Shown one piece after another: positions 33,781 through 48,048 of a DNA stretch of 64,000 nt. The stretch is from Amblyornis subalaris (Eukaryota > Chordata > Aves > Passeriformes > Ptilonorhynchidae): contig JACAXG010000028.1 of the NCBI GenBank assembly GCA_018881555.1, forward strand, positions 1,274,006 through 1,338,005, in the 5' to 3' direction. Both the position numbers and the translations under genes were made by a program. The first letter of the stretch is position 1, and every line of letters starts with the position of its first letter. Under the pieces are notes generated by a model that saw nothing but the letters and a program-made list of their open reading frames with translations, was not told where the DNA came from and made no database searches.

Positions 33781-36130
33781 GATTTTTCTTTTCCAAGTTA
33801 AATGTACAGGAACTGAATAATTACTACTGAGCTACAAGATGTCAGGAATGCAGTAATGCTTCAACCAGGAGCAGTTTCCATGGACTACGAGATTAAGATT
33901 TTACATCTTATCAGTACGGATTCGCACACCTGATTTCTTTTGATCTACATTCAAAACTACACAGGTTTTTTTTCTTCCCCCCCCCAACTACAGCAGTCTT
34001 GGATGAGAAATGGGGTGTTCACACCAGGTCTGTGCTCCCTGACGTGCACCAGAGTGTCCAGGGAATGCTCTGCCCTGCGCAGCCCGGGCACTGCCGGGGT
34101 TTGGCGACGCGGGCTCGGGAAGCAACGTGCACACCATGGAAAAGGGCCCCTCCCAAACATTCCCCAGAGACAGGAGATGGTATTTTGGGGGCCAAAAAGA
34201 GAGCAGGTAATTTGAAGTGGGACAGGGAAGAGGTGTCTTGTTAATGGCAGAGCCCTGAGGGGAGGCAACCTCTCCACATCCCCTGTCATGTCATCCCACT
34301 GCCTGCCTCGACACCCACAGCCAAACACCTGCACCAGCTCCTCTCCAAAGTCATTATTTTCAACCTGTTCAGCCCATCAACAGTTCTAAAACGTAACTTT
34401 CATGAAGAGAACTCGTCTCCTTCACCCCTGAGGCTCTCCACGCTCTCCTGCCAGCAGCAAAGGGCTACGGGCACCAGCTGCTCCCCAGGGAAGCCAAACA
34501 CCCCGTGCTGAGCCCCAGCCCGCTGCTGAGGAGAGCAGAGAACGGTATAAGGCACCTTTGAGCTCCATATTTTGGAAATACCTTAGGAAATCCACGCAGA
34601 GCCGTTCCCACATCCGTAGCACACCGACCACCCACGGGTTTTTATCACAGATGGGCTGGAGTGAGGCAGGGCACAACCACAGCTCTGTGTTCACACATCA
34701 TCCACGGCCGGGTGACTGCTGCTGTTTGCTTTAGCTGGGAAAAGTGGGTTTGTATTCCATTGTCCTGCTGTGCCCAGTCCCTTCCCACAGCTGGGCTGGG
34801 ATTTCTCCAGGAGTGGGAGGGAGTGGGTCAGCCCCTGACCCTGCCCTGGTAACACAGCTCTGCTACCTGTGAGCTTTGCAGCTCAGCTGAGTCACCTTCG
34901 CTCACACAGCCAAAGGCAATAATAAAGAGCTTAAATGGGCTTAATCTGTAATGCTTTAAAGATACACTTTGAATGCCGAGAGTGAGGGATTTGAAGGAGG
35001 CCACAGGAAGCCAAAGCAACTGCCCACTCCATCACACCAGAGCCAGCTTCACCTCCAGCCCCACAGACACCCCACGGCTCTGGAGAATGCCCTTCCCACA
35101 GCGAGACATTCACGGGCTGGAGACACCAAACCCCAGCCCACGGGACATGGACCCAGCTCTGGCCACAGCCTGGCCCCAGTTCCCAGCACCGAGCCCACAG
35201 CTGGAGCTGTGAACATCCTCATGTTCCCTGCTGGAAGCAGATGTTGGGTCATCCTCGCTCCCAGGTCTGTCCAGAGCTTTTGCAGCATCTCGTGGTTCTC
35301 GTCTTCGTGCTCCGTGGGGCAGGACCGGCCCCGCTCCCTCCTTCCCCCACCACACCCACGGCTGCAGGTGGGGAGGGATGTGGCCTTTGGTTGGGGGGTT
35401 GCTTTTAAACCCTGCCCTCTCCCCCTCCGCAGAGCTGTCGGGGATGAAAAATGGGCTTTTACTGCCGGAGCAGGAGCTGCTGGTGAGGGGGAGGTTCCTA
35501 AACTAACTGGAAACACATGGGACTGCATTAAAAAAAAAAAAAAAAAACAAAACAACCTTTTTTGCTTCAACAGCAAAGCCACAAGAGCGATTTCCAGCCA
35601 CAGTCCTCTTTCCCATGGTGGGAGTAGCTAATGCTGGGCGTGGGGAGCTGGGGAGGGGGTCCCTGGCACCCCCACCCTGAGCTGTTTGCACAGGGGCACA
35701 GAGCATCCCATGGGGCTCAGCCTGGGATACCCACGAAACCAACACACCCCACATAAAAAGTTAAAAAAAAAAGAAGTAACAGGAGCCTAAATGATGCAGG
35801 TAAGAAACAAGAGTTAAAATTCTTCCAGTCCTTTCTCACAGGAACGGGGGACGGTGGGCAGCCGGAGCCGGGCTCGAGAGCAAGCAAGAAAAGGAGCTTT
35901 GGTCACATTGGTCTTATGAGAATCGCTGGTGAGTAACAATGACAATAATAATAATAACAATAACAATAAAAAATAAAAATAAAAAGGACTTTAAAATACG
36001 CCTTGTAAAAGCAACCAGTGAAGAGCAGAGCACAAAGCATCTCACGTGGACACTGCAGGACAGGGCGTAGGCACCTCAGAAACGTCCGAGCCGGGGCGGG
36101 AGGAGAGCGGACGGCGGCCCCCAGCAGGGC

Positions 36131-36289
36131 TCAGAAATTGCTGAAAATCTCCCGTTTCTTGTTCCAGTCCATCTGCGGCGCTCGCTTCTTCACGCGCTTG
36201 GCCCTCACCTTCTCCTTGGCCTCGGCGGCCGTCGGGCTCAGGCTCAGCCCGCTCTCCTCAAACGGGTCCTTCTTGTCCGTGTCTCCGTC
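36131..36289 (-). CDS. NHERF2: NHERF2 exon 7, ERM-binding tail and stop
   Basis: 159 coding bases. [20 protein letters not shown], then [20 protein letters not shown] and [12 protein letters not shown], stop at 36,133-36,131. The basic helix binds the FERM domain of ezrin. Confidence 0.97.
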   Translation of the reverse strand, partial: DGDTDKKDPFEESGLSLSPTAAEAKEKVRAKRVKKRAPQMDWNKKREIFSNF

Positions 36290-39200
36290 CTGCGTGGAGA
36301 AGGGACAGGAGCTGTCACNCCCAGCGGCGTTCCCACACCACTGCGGTGCCCCACAGCCTTTCACTGGGGTTGGAAAAACCCTCCAGGATCATGGAGTCCA
36401 ACCTTGTCCCCAGCCCAGAGCACTGAGTGCCATGTCCAGGCCTTCCTTGGACACCTCCAGGGACTGGGACTTCACCACCTCCCTGGGCACTTCCAGTGCT
36501 TAACAGCCCTTTCCATGAAGAATTTCCTCCAGCCTGCACGATAAGCAAATGCGCAGGGATGGGTTTTTTAGGAGGAGAAGGTCAAAGCCTCTTCCCTGTG
36601 CCATTCCCATGGTTTCACTAGCAGCAGCATCCATGTGGCCATGGAGTTAATTACAACGCTGCGTTTTGCGGGGGTGTTTTTCCTGCCTGAAGGATGTGTG
36701 ACTGCACAGCTGGAAGTGGAGAAGCAGGAACACAGAGGGAGCTCAGAGCACCTGGCCATGCCCAGCACAGACACCGTAAGATGCCAAGTCAAGGCAGAAT
36801 TTGCTTTGGGAACTCTACTGAAACCAGCACCTTTCCATCTGCTAATAAAAGTACTTGTATAATAAGAAATGTAACTTTTCTTTCTAAAGCCACTGCAGCA
36901 ATGTGGCCTCAAGAAACCCCAACCCAGCCATTCTGACCCTCGTGGTCCTGCAGCACCACATCCCCACATCCTCAGGGTACAATAAACATCCTGGACAAAA
37001 CACTTTTATTCCCCTGTTCGGGTCTCTGAGCCTCTCCANCCCCTGGGAGGCCTGGGAAGCACCATCCCAGCTGGGATTGGGCTCCTCGGGGCTGGTTTCA
37101 GCGGCAGCAGCTCCATCACAGCCACAACCCAAAGCTTCTTCTTCACCAAGCACGTCCCTGGAGCCGGGCAGGGTGGAAGCGCCCGAGGAGCCGGAGCTGC
37201 CCNGCTGCACTCGTGTGGAAGTGGCAGTGGGAAACACACAGAACGGAGATCTTTGGTTTTAAGGAAACATTTCAAAGCTTTCCTGCTGGCACTGCTGCCC
37301 CACCACGCACGCCCAGCTCCAAAATAATGAGTGCACAAGCCCCACTGATAACCAGGGGCAGGGCCCTCCCCCAGCGCCGCGAGATAACAGCGCCGGCTCG
37401 GCTGGGCTCAACGAAACCAAACTGAGCCAAACAGAGCCCAGCANACCCCCACGCCCCCAGGGACTCTGCCTTCCAACACAGAGGTGGGACAGCGACCCCT
37501 GAACAGCCCAAGGGTGGTTCCATGGGAGGAACCTCTGCACTGGAGCACCGGGACACAGCCCACCTTTCCAGCTTACCCACCCCAGGGACTGTGACTCCTC
37601 GTGCAGTGACCCCTGAAACAGCCCAAAGGTGACTCAGCGGGAGAACCCTCTGTGCTCACCACGGGGACACAGCCTGGTTTTCCCAAGGCAGCAGCCGTTG
37701 CATCAGGCCATGTATTATTCAATGCTGCCAGGGAAATGCAGGTGGCAGATTGCAGGCGTTCGGCCACAGCTCGGACACAGCAGGTGCCCGAGAGGCTTTA
37801 GGGCTGGGGGTGCTCAGACAGGCTGTGTGAGCCATTTCCCAACTGTCCTGGGGCAGGGGACAGCACAGCAGAGACCCCACAGAGCACCTGCATGGAGACA
37901 TTCCTCTGTTTTTAGCAGAACCTTGTGCTAAAGATGAATTTTTGAGCACTTTACAAATCCCCACTGCTTATTTTAAGAGGAAAAACCCCTGCTAAATCAA
38001 TAACACCTGAGAACACCAATCTATGCCTTGTGTTGACTTTTGGTGGCCACTTCAGCTTGCCCAGCGAGTTCTGTCCCTTCCCTGCCTTGAGCCACACCTG
38101 AGAAACCCCTTCAGCCCTGCCAGCCACCAAAACCAACTCCTCCCATCTTGAGTAGCTCATTTAAACACCGAGATAAATTCACTGTGCTTCAAACTGAAAA
38201 AAAAATTTGTTTTTTTCTAAATTTTAGCCTGCCCTAGTTCTGGTAGCAGCACTTGAGCCTCACAGCTCTGCTGCTCCCAGATTCCCAGCCTCGTCAGTGT
38301 AATTACACTCCAGATCCCAAACTCCCACAGCCAGCCTTTCACCTCCCACCTCCTTCCCAACTATTCAAGCAGGAGTCACTGCTCAAGAAGGTGCCAATGG
38401 ATTTGCTGTGTTACCCCTGGGCATTCTCTGCTCCACACACACCCACAGTGCAAGGAATGAGAGAAAACCCTGGAGTTTGGTTGCTGGGTGGATGCAAGTG
38501 AACCCAAGCCTGGGAACATCAACAGAAAACACATCGATGCCCAGCACTGTGAGGCAGGACTGCGCCTACACCAGGGTGTCAGGGGGACACGGAGTGTTTG
38601 GGGTTTTTACCTCAGATTCCTTCCCAGGACTCTGCAGGTCGCTGTGAGATGAAGATGTGGATCCTCCGTTCAGCTGGAGGAAAGGAAAATGTCAGCCTGG
38701 TTTGTGCAAGACAGAATCAAACGCACAATAAAAAGCCAAGTACGGCAATGCTGGGCTCCTCCAGGGATGGGAATGGANCCTGGAGGGGATGGTCCCGCTG
38801 AGGGGACCCCGCACACAACAGGAGCTCCCTGGGATTCCCAGCAGAGCTGCTGCTCTCCCACACGCCCCAGGCAGAGCATGGTCCCCATCCTGCCAGAACT
38901 GGGACATCACCCCCCTCCTCCCTCTGTCCCTGGGGTTAAATGGGGCCGGAATCAGCCTTGTTCAACCCTTAAATTAAAGCTGCAGCGAGGAGTAGTTAAA
39001 ACCAGCCAGCAGCAGTAAAGCTGAGCTAAACGAGCCTTGGGGACCTGAGCATCCAGGCTCACCTGGCACAGGGGAAAGGAGCCAGGGAAAGACCCTGATC
39101 CCTCCCGATCCCTCCAACACATTCCCCCCAGGCCGCTGCCCCCGGCCGTCACNCGGGGCAGGTGAGGACTCACCTGAGTCTGCGCGGATCCGTTTGTCAT

Positions 39201-42200
39201 GGGCTGGGGTACCACACCTGGACAGCACACAGGGGAAACACACAGTGAACACCCTCGGCTGGGNTTGCTGCCCCAGGTCCCAGGAAAGCATCCCTCAGCA
39301 CCATCACCTGCCATCCCGTACCTTCCTCCTCCCCTGCCCACCCCACCAGCTCATCCTGCCCCTTCACTTTGTCCTCTGCTGTTTCCCAGCGCACACAAAA
39401 GCCCTCCCACCCTCCTTGTGCCCCTCTGGAACCACATCCTTGCCAATTCCCCTGAATTTACTCGATTTCACTCCGTTTTGATGAGAAGAAAACACCTNCC
39501 AGGAAGGGGACCACGTAACCTCCCTCTACAGGCACTACCTGCAGCANACTCCCATTTTTCTTGACCATTAAATAGTTTGTCTTCAGAAGCTCTTTAATCA
39601 AAAATCTTNAAAGCCAACTCAAAAATCTTCATCAAAATCAGCATCACGGTGTTGTCACACCAGTGCCTGGCACACAACCTGNTCCTCAGGCACTCTGGAA
39701 TTTTTTTTTTGCTCACTTCCAATGATTTCCATCAACAATAGCCCACACAATGGCAATTTTTCTGCATTTAAGCTGCCAGGCACCACGATCAGGTCACTGC
39801 CCCGGGCATTACCATGTCTCACTGTCCCAGACTAACAGATGTGCTAATTGGGACACGATTAATAACTGAATTATGTTGAGCATGGATGCTTCCCTAGGGA
39901 CTGATTAGGGGATGCAGCACTGCAGGCTGCAGGGATTTCTGGGGCAAAGCAGANCTTGGAAAAAGAAACCTAAATCAAGATTTCGAGAGGGTGCTGGTGC
40001 AAAACCCTCAGTTGTGACATTGAGATCCTTAAATATTTTATTGCAGTGAATGCTGGACTCGTGTTTAGAGCATGACAAGCTCTGAGCAAAGGGCATCAGA
40101 AGAGTCAGCTCACACAGGANTGATGTTTAGGTCTCTGGTATCATAAGCAGCTGAATTTTAAATTATTTAAATGAGAAACAAGATTCAGGTGACAAGGAAT
40201 ATTAAAGTGGAACCGGACTTCCAAAACAAAGTAATTTCAAAATTTGCCACGTCTAGAAATACTTTCATATTTCCTTAATCCTAAAAGGTCTTAAAATTCA
40301 CTCGTTGGCATTAGGGTTGAGGTGCTCAGGATCAGCTGCAAGGCTTGGGAATGGCCAGTCTGAGGTCGAGGCAGTTCAGTAAAGAGGACAATAGTTATGA
40401 TTATTATTTCCTCTTACCCTGCAAACAACAGAACCTACCAGAGCCCTTTGGCACCGACGCAGGTGCCAGGCAGAGCCAATGCCTGCTCCCTGCTGAAAGC
40501 ACCGGGACAGCAGGGCCCAGGCAGGGCTGGAGCACCCACCCACCCTCCCGACGGATCCGCGGCCACGGCTCCATCCCCATCCCGGGAACAAGGGCTCCTT
40601 TATGGCAGAGCCAGCAGACAGCCCCGGCCGCTCCTCGGAGCATCTGACACCGCGCTCGCCCCGTGCGCTCCCCGGCATTGTCTGACCCATTTCCCGGGAC
40701 AAATCTGCCCATTGAGCATCCCGGGAGCCGCGCTGGGATCAGATAAGGAGCAGCTGTGCCGGGAACACAGAGCCGCCCATTGAGCCGGGATCGGGGCTGG
40801 GAGCTCTGGGGCAGGTTGGGGGGCGGAGGGGCAGCTTTCCCTGCCAGGTTCCGGCAGCAGGGAGAACCTTTCCCGCCGCAGCCGAGCCGTGATCAGCCGG
40901 CGTGGAGCCCTTCCCTCGGCACTCGCGGCCTCGCTCCGGGGCTCTCCAGGTGCACACAGGTTCCTCGGCTGGAGCGAGGAGCAACATTCAGGAAATCGGG
41001 GAACTGGGGAGCGATTCGGGTTGGAAGGCACCTCAAAGCTCNCCCAGTCCCACCACGGGCAGGGACACCTTCCACCACGTTGCTCCAAGCCCCGTCCAAC
41101 CCGGCTTTGAAGGCTCCCCCCCACCCCAAATCCCACCACACCTCAGTCCCTCCGTGCCAGCGAGTTCCTCAGTTAATTATTCACCGTGTAAAAGTAACAA
41201 AGTGTTTTTTGGCTGGACCAGGGTGTATTCTCGCTGTTTATAAATAGCTGGGTGGTGCTCAGGAAACCAGCGAGGGATGAGACAGGAGGGAAACATGACT
41301 CTCCCTCGCTCCCGAGATCCCACCCGCGGCACTCTGAGTCACGGGAACGCCCTGGGAAAGGCAGGTCTCACCTTTGNTGTGCTCCTCCGTGGGGGTCACC
41401 CCCAGCTTCTTGAAGTACTCGTCTGTCTCGGGGTCCACCACCAGGAGCCTGGCTTCGCTCTCCCTGGATTTGATGTGGGACACCACCTCCGAGTGCCGCA
41501 NGCCCTCCACGTTTATCCCGTTCACCTGCAAAGGATGGCATCAGGACCCAAACTGCATCCAGAGAGGCTGGTCCTGGCTCATGGACCCCCAGAGCAGCCC
41601 CTCTTTCCCTAAGGGGTGGGATTTTCCTTTTTTAATTCCTGTTGGAATGATAGGAAACCCTAAACCCTCCCAGAGCCTCTGCCAGAGCATCCTCCGTGAT
41701 ACCACACGCCTCTGCCCACATCCCAAACATATCCATGGGAAATGGCAGCCCCCAGGCTCCCACCAAACCCCTCTGCCTGCCCTCTTTGGTGCTGTCAAAC
41801 CCAGCCTTCCCCTTGGATGTGCCCCAGGAATCTCAGGCTGCCTGAGGACTGGTGTGCATCACCGTGCCATCCTTCATCCCCCTGCGGTGGAAAACCGTGG
41901 GATTTCTGTGTCCCTGATGGGCGAGTCCCTGTGTGGATTCATCTCTCCCTTCCCTGCGTGCGAGCCAGGACCTACAGGGAATGCGATCCTGCCTCCCGAT
42001 TGTTCCCCGCAGCGAGGGGACAATGGAGATTCAGGACATTGTTCGGGTGGGAATGAATCACCCTTTGTCCCACCGGGAACGGCTCTGCACCGCCCGGCCC
42101 CGGCAGCCTCGGCACGACCCAGTGCTCGTCCTCATCCCAAGGGACGAGGCAGGAGGACACTGCAGAGCCTGAGCTCCAAGCTCTGGGATCCCCTCTGCAG

Positions 42201-45200
42201 GGAACCAGGCTCACCCTGCTCCTGAGGGCACAGCTGCAAGGGCTGGGATAAAAAGCAACCTCCTTTCCCAGGCTTTGCACCCCATTCCAGGTGCTGCCAA
42301 CCTCAGCTGCCGGCTCATAACCCCACTCCATCCCCACCCTGCCACTCCAGGTCACCCCAATCCACGCCCAGGGCTCACCCCTGGCTGAGCTGGGCCAGGC
42401 AGCCCAGGGCCGCTCTCCCCCCAGCCTGGCACAGGGCTGGGGGCATCAAATATTTATCCAAGCCCCAAAGAGCAGGCAGGGAAGGGATCAGGTTTCCGAG
42501 CTCGCCAGCTCACCCCGAGCTGCTTTGTGTGTGCCCGGCCCGGGGCCAAGGCCATAAATAAATAACACGACCCCTGGATGTGACACCAGCACAGCCACTG
42601 CCACCCCTGCCCCGCTCCCGGCCCGGCCCCACGCTGCTCCCAGCATTAAACTTTCAGGTGCTGGGAAGAGGCAGCAGCTCCCACTGCCTGGGGAATGATT
42701 ATTCATGGGGCTGGAAAGCAGGGGAGTGCTCTGGTCTCAGGATTTTCCCAGCTTCCACGCTTCCAGGGGTGCGAATCCCATCCCTGCTCTGAGCTGGGAC
42801 TGAAGGTCACAGCTCGGTCCCCATGGGGTGGTTCTGGGGTTCACCCTCCCGGGGAACAGCCTGAGCAGGGGATATCCATGTGCTCCCACAGGGAAAGGGG
42901 TGATGGCTGCTGGGTCAGTCTCTACCTGTCCCTCTGCCCCAGCCCTGTCCGAAGCACAGGCAGCTCTGGACGGGGGAACCTCCTTCTCCAGGAGAAACAC
43001 AACACACAAGCCAAAGCGAGGGCAATTCCCAGCCTCATCCAAACTTTTTGGCCCTATCCTGGACAAAAAATGTTGTCCAGCATTTAGTGACCAAGAAGAT
43101 GCTTCCAAGAGCACTTTTCTCCCCATCTTTCATCATTTTGGGTCTTAAAATCTCTGCAAAGCCTTTTCCTCTATTTGTCCAAGCACTTCCCTGGCAGGGA
43201 TCAGCTCAGCCAGGCAGCACTGACCTGGCCTTGAGCCCACAGCCACCTGCCCGACCCTCCTCGGTGCCAGCCAGAGCCAGCACAGCACCGTGGGGACATG
43301 GGGCAGGGGTGGCCTTGGCAGTGCTGGAGGAATGGCTGGAATCAACAGTCTTGAAGGGCTTTTCCAGCCTAAACAATTCCCCTGTTCCACTCTCTAATTC
43401 TCTGCAGGCTCCAGTGCTCACAGGTGCCCGCTTGGCAGGAGTGGAAGGAGCACAGAGCCAGGGCAGCCCCATCGGCCTTAGGGCTCTGAACTAGAGGAAT
43501 ATTGGGGGATCGGATGGGAAAGGTCANGGGATGGGGGTTGTTCCAGCTTCCCGAGGGTCCCATCCCTGCTGCTGTTCCCCCTCCCACCCNGTGGGCCCCG
43601 TTACCTCCACGAGCCGGTCCTGGGGCCGCAGCCCCGCCCGGGCAGCCGGCGAGTCGGGATCCACGGAGCGGATGAACTGGCCCGGCCGGGATTTCTCGCT
43701 GTGCAGGTTGAAGCCGTAGCCATTGGGGCCTTTCTTCAGGTGGCACAGACGTGGGCACAGCTCCTTCTGTCCGTTTAAATCCTGCTTCATGGAGAAAGGC
43801 GTGGGGGAGACAAGGCACGGGGGTGAATGGATGGCTCTGGGGTGGCTCCGAGGCAGATGCGACCCTAAACAAAGCCCCGAGGAAGCGCCGCATCTGCGCC
43901 CTGTCCTCCCGGCCCCGCCGCGGGGACAGGGCAACAAATGGATTTCCTCTCATTGAGTCTATTTTCGAAACCCAATTGTCCAAAACCACTCCAGAAAAAT
44001 GAAAACAAAACAAAAACTGCATTTCCTTCACCAGGAGCAGCCCAGATAAACCCACCCGTGCGCCGGGACCCCCCCCCCGGCAGCGGCCGAGCCCCAGCCC
44101 CGGGCAGGGAGGAACCAAGGCCGAGTTGTGCTTTGCCCAGGCTCACCCAGACCCGGGATTAACCTCAGCGAGGGATTTAAATCCTCACCACACCCTCGGT
44201 CCTGCTGACATCAGCATCGCCCAGGGTGCCATCACCTCCCCGCCAGGGGGGCTGGGGTGATGAACNCCGACATCCACCAGCTCCCTGGGAAGGCTGAGCT
44301 TGGCAAGATGAACAGCACAGGAGCACGTGAGGAGTTTAGTGCTTCCCCTCATGCCATGGAAAATGCTTTATGGCTCCTCAGGGCGGCCAGGGAGCAACAA
44401 ATCCAGCTTTTCTCCAGGCCTGCAGGACCCATTACATTCCCTCGGATGCTGCGCCCACCAGCCCCTTCCCAGCCCTTGTGCCAGGCGGCTCCAGCTCGTG
44501 GCACAGCACCAAGGGGCACCCTGGAGATTCAGGGTGTCCATTTTCATCCATAGTTTAAGGAAAACATCCCCCCTGGATGAGTTTTAACCCTCCCTCACCA
44601 GGAACACCACTCCCTGCCTGCCAGCAGAGAGGATTTGTCCCGGATCACATTCACGGGGAAATCTCTTAAAGCCTCTCCTTCCAAATTAAAAATCCAGGCA
44701 GCAATTTCCTCCTCCTTCCTCTCTCGGCCAAAAAGCACCATGAAACACCAAACCTCCCAACTCCTTCACTCCCTCAACGAGGGACGTTACAGGGGAGAAC
44801 AAAGTGGGACACACAGAGNGGTCACCCCCACGTATCCCTGTGCTGGGGGATGGAATTTTCAAAGAATCCCAGAATAGTTTGGGTTGGGAGGGACCTTAAA
44901 GCTCATCCAGTCCCACNCCCTGCCAAGGGCAGGGACACCTTCCANGATCCCAAGNTGCTCCAAGCCCAATCCAAGCTGGCCTTGGACACTTCCAGGGATG
45001 GGGCAACCACAGATTCTTTGGGCAATTTTGGCTGTGGCTGCAACACCCAGGGGGACAGAGGTGGATCAGGGTTCAGCACAAGCCTGACCAGCTCAATCCC
45101 AGCATCCAGGAAGAAACAGGGATGCAAGATGACTAGGCCTTACACACGGAATGGTTCAGGTTGGAAAGACCTACTGAAGGCCTACTAAGTCCAATCTCCC

Positions 45201-48011
45201 TGTTCAAGGTGGGCCCATCACTCAGGATTGTGTCCAGACAGCTTTGCTCTGGCACAGGAGGGGCACCCTGACCACCCTGAGGGTTCTGAGCACCAAATTC
45301 CTCAGAAACTGCTCACACACGAGGGTCACCACCAGCACCGCCCATCACGGGCACCGGGGCACACTCGGACCTGCTGCAAACTGCTCCTGAATTTTACAGA
45401 GATTCCCTTGGCAGCTGAGTTTTTGATTGAAAACCAGCTCTTGGTGTTGACACCTCAATCCCACATGGGTTCCCACAGGGGAAAGATCATCAGTGCAACA
45501 ACCCAAACCAGGATGGGGCTCCCAAGCCCCTCCTGTAGCTGCCCCACACACGCGGAGCAGCCCCGCATCCTCTGCCTGTGCACATTTAACCCCCTGGACT
45601 TTTCCCATGGCCCCGGAGCAGCCAGTTCACCCTATCTGCAAACATTTCCAGCCTGCCCCGGAGTGCTTCAAAATCTGAAGAAAACAGGAAATGATTCAAC
45701 TGGCCCNAGAGGGTCGGACTCGCGTGACCTTAAAGGACACACGGGGCTCTGTGCGGCAGCACAAGGGGAGCGCGTCTGGGGTCACCAAAATGCATCTGGG
45801 ATCACCTATTCGGGTGTAAAAAGGACCTTTTAAAAGCATTTTCCTCCTGCTCCGTTTTTACAGGTCAGAGCTCTGGCAGCAGTGTGAAAACACTGANAGA
45901 AATGGCTGAGAATCACCCAAAAATCTGTGCTGGCGGTGCTGCCCCAGCGCNGGGATCCCTCGGGGACACCCTGGCAGGGTCAGTCCCTCCTCCTCCAGGG
46001 GATNCCCTGGGATCACCGGTGAAATCAAATTACCAGATAAATAAACCACACAGGGAAAAGCTTCGCTGCAGGATCCCTTTGGCTGCGGGGGAGGCGACCT
46101 GTGCCATGTCCTACGTGGGCTTGTGCTGCTTCCACCGCAAGATCTTGAATTTAAGGTCCTTAACTGGCATGAGTTCAAGATATTNATTTTTAAATATATA
46201 TATATGTATAAAATAATCCCAATTCAGCATCTGTTCTGGGCAGAAATCCTCGGGGAAAACTGCTTATCCTCCCACAGAGATGATCCAGGGCTTTCGCCGG
46301 GCTCTTAAACCTCCCAGCTAACGCAATCCTTGGCTGCTGGAAAAAACAGGTCTTGGAGCCGAGCTCTGCAAAGCCCCTGTCTGGGATTAAGCAAAGGCTG
46401 ACACTCCCCTCGCTCCCCCTGCCCACACCCCCCCACCGGCACCGCTGCCTCTCCTGCCAGCTCCGCTCTCTATTTTCTTTTCGGCCCGTGCCAGCGTTTC
46501 CCTGGTTGTGTTCTGGGAAGATATTTCCTAAGCTCCCGGGGGAATTTGGCCTTTGTGAAACCCAAGCCCCGCCACAAAGCGTTCCCGGGAACAGCAGCCC
46601 GTTATCTGGGCTTCCCAGGAACCCGCCCGCAGAAACGCTCCGGCCCCGCTCCGGAGGAGGCTCCGCCGCCCTTCACACGCCAAGGACACNAAAGCCAATT
46701 TGGATCGAGTTACATTCACATGGATACTGTAAAGCAACAAAATTTAACTTCATCTTTTTGTCTTAAAAAAAAAATGACAGCAAAAAAAATTTGGAAAACT
46801 CAGCTTTTTTTTCTTCCAGGAATCCAGGCGCTTCCAGCGGACACTGATTTTACAAGCTGGATTAAGCAGCAATGGCAGGGCACACTCCATCCCTGCCTGT
46901 ACCATCCCCAGGAATGTCTGTGCAGATAAAAGCTGCCTGGATGATGAACTGCACTGCCATCCATCCCTGGAGCTGCTGCTTAGGGAAAACCAGGGCATTT
47001 TAGAAGGAAAAAGGTTTCGGAAGCGCAGCTCAAGCTGGTCCATTTAAAAACGGACAAACAAGACATTAAGTAACAATGAAACGCTTTCAATAAAATTTTA
47101 AAAAATTGGTTGGGTGTTGCCAGCTCTCACAATCTCGTGGCAGCTCTTGCAGCATCTGATTTTTTATTTCCTTTAGTTTCCAGCGCTGCCGATGGGAACT
47201 GGGGTCTCCCAGGGACACCCTTGGCTAATGGGGGTCAGCTGGGGACACCCCTGGGCTCACTGGGGTTCCCCAGAGATACCCACGGGCTCACTGGGATGCC
47301 CCAGCACTGGCTTTGTGCCACCTCGTGCGGGTCCCTGCAGTGACCNGGACCGTGCCCTGTTCATACTCCTGGGGCTGGTACCACCAATGTCCCCAGCTCT
47401 GATTAACACCAGGTTTCCGTGCCAGCCTCCATGACAGCAGCATCCACTCCAGAAACACCAAATGGAGCCAAGCTCACCTCCTGGGGTTTGAGGGGCAGCA
47501 GAGGAGCCCCCCAAGCTCCATCATCCAACCAAACCCACCTGTCCCTACAAAATCCCCTCCCCAGCTCGACACNACGAGGTCACTGGTGCCCACTGCTGGC
47601 CCAGCCCTGAGTCCCAGTTCCAGGACAGGGAGGTCTGCTGCTCCCCACCGCATTCCCAAGGTCCCACTGCATTCCCAAAGGAGACTGACTCACAAAACCA
47701 ACCCGCACCTTCACACCATCCCCCAGCCCGACCCCGAGCAGGAGCAGGGATAAAAAGGGCTTTTCAAAGACCAGCCCAAAAAGCTGCAGGAACATCCACA
47801 GCCTCTCCATACCTGGGATGCCACATGGGTGCCCAGGATTGTCTCCAGCCCCTCTGCCCNACAAACTCACGGCCACAAGGGGCTGAAATGCCTTGAAAGC
47901 CACGGTTTGGGGCTTTATTCCAGGAATAAAACACTGCTGCCAGTGTGGACAGACAGTTCTCCTGGGTCCTCCAGGAGAGAAGGAGGAGGAAGAGGAGGAG
48001 GAGGAGGATCT

Positions 48012-48048
<37 letters not shown>

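Larger units (their letters stand above)
33700..36130 (-). other. NHERF2: NHERF2 3'UTR (end inferred)
   Basis: The stretch from the stop codon to the distal AATAAA pair has no ORF of interest. In the mRNA it includes a U-run (35,530-35,548) and an AU-rich block (35,938-35,985). Its length, about 2.4 kb, is inferred from the polyadenylation signals. Confidence 0.6.

Noticed and set aside
36131..36289. Assignment of the ERM-binding tail to NHERF1 (SLC9A3R1)
   Set aside because: Residues after RAPQMDW follow the NHERF2 pattern ([10 protein letters not shown]), and the neighbours NTHL1 and TSC2 are those of NHERF2.
43325..43390. Further CR1 copy in NHERF2 intron 3
   Set aside because: Only about 40 bases resemble CR1, so I did not list it as a feature.
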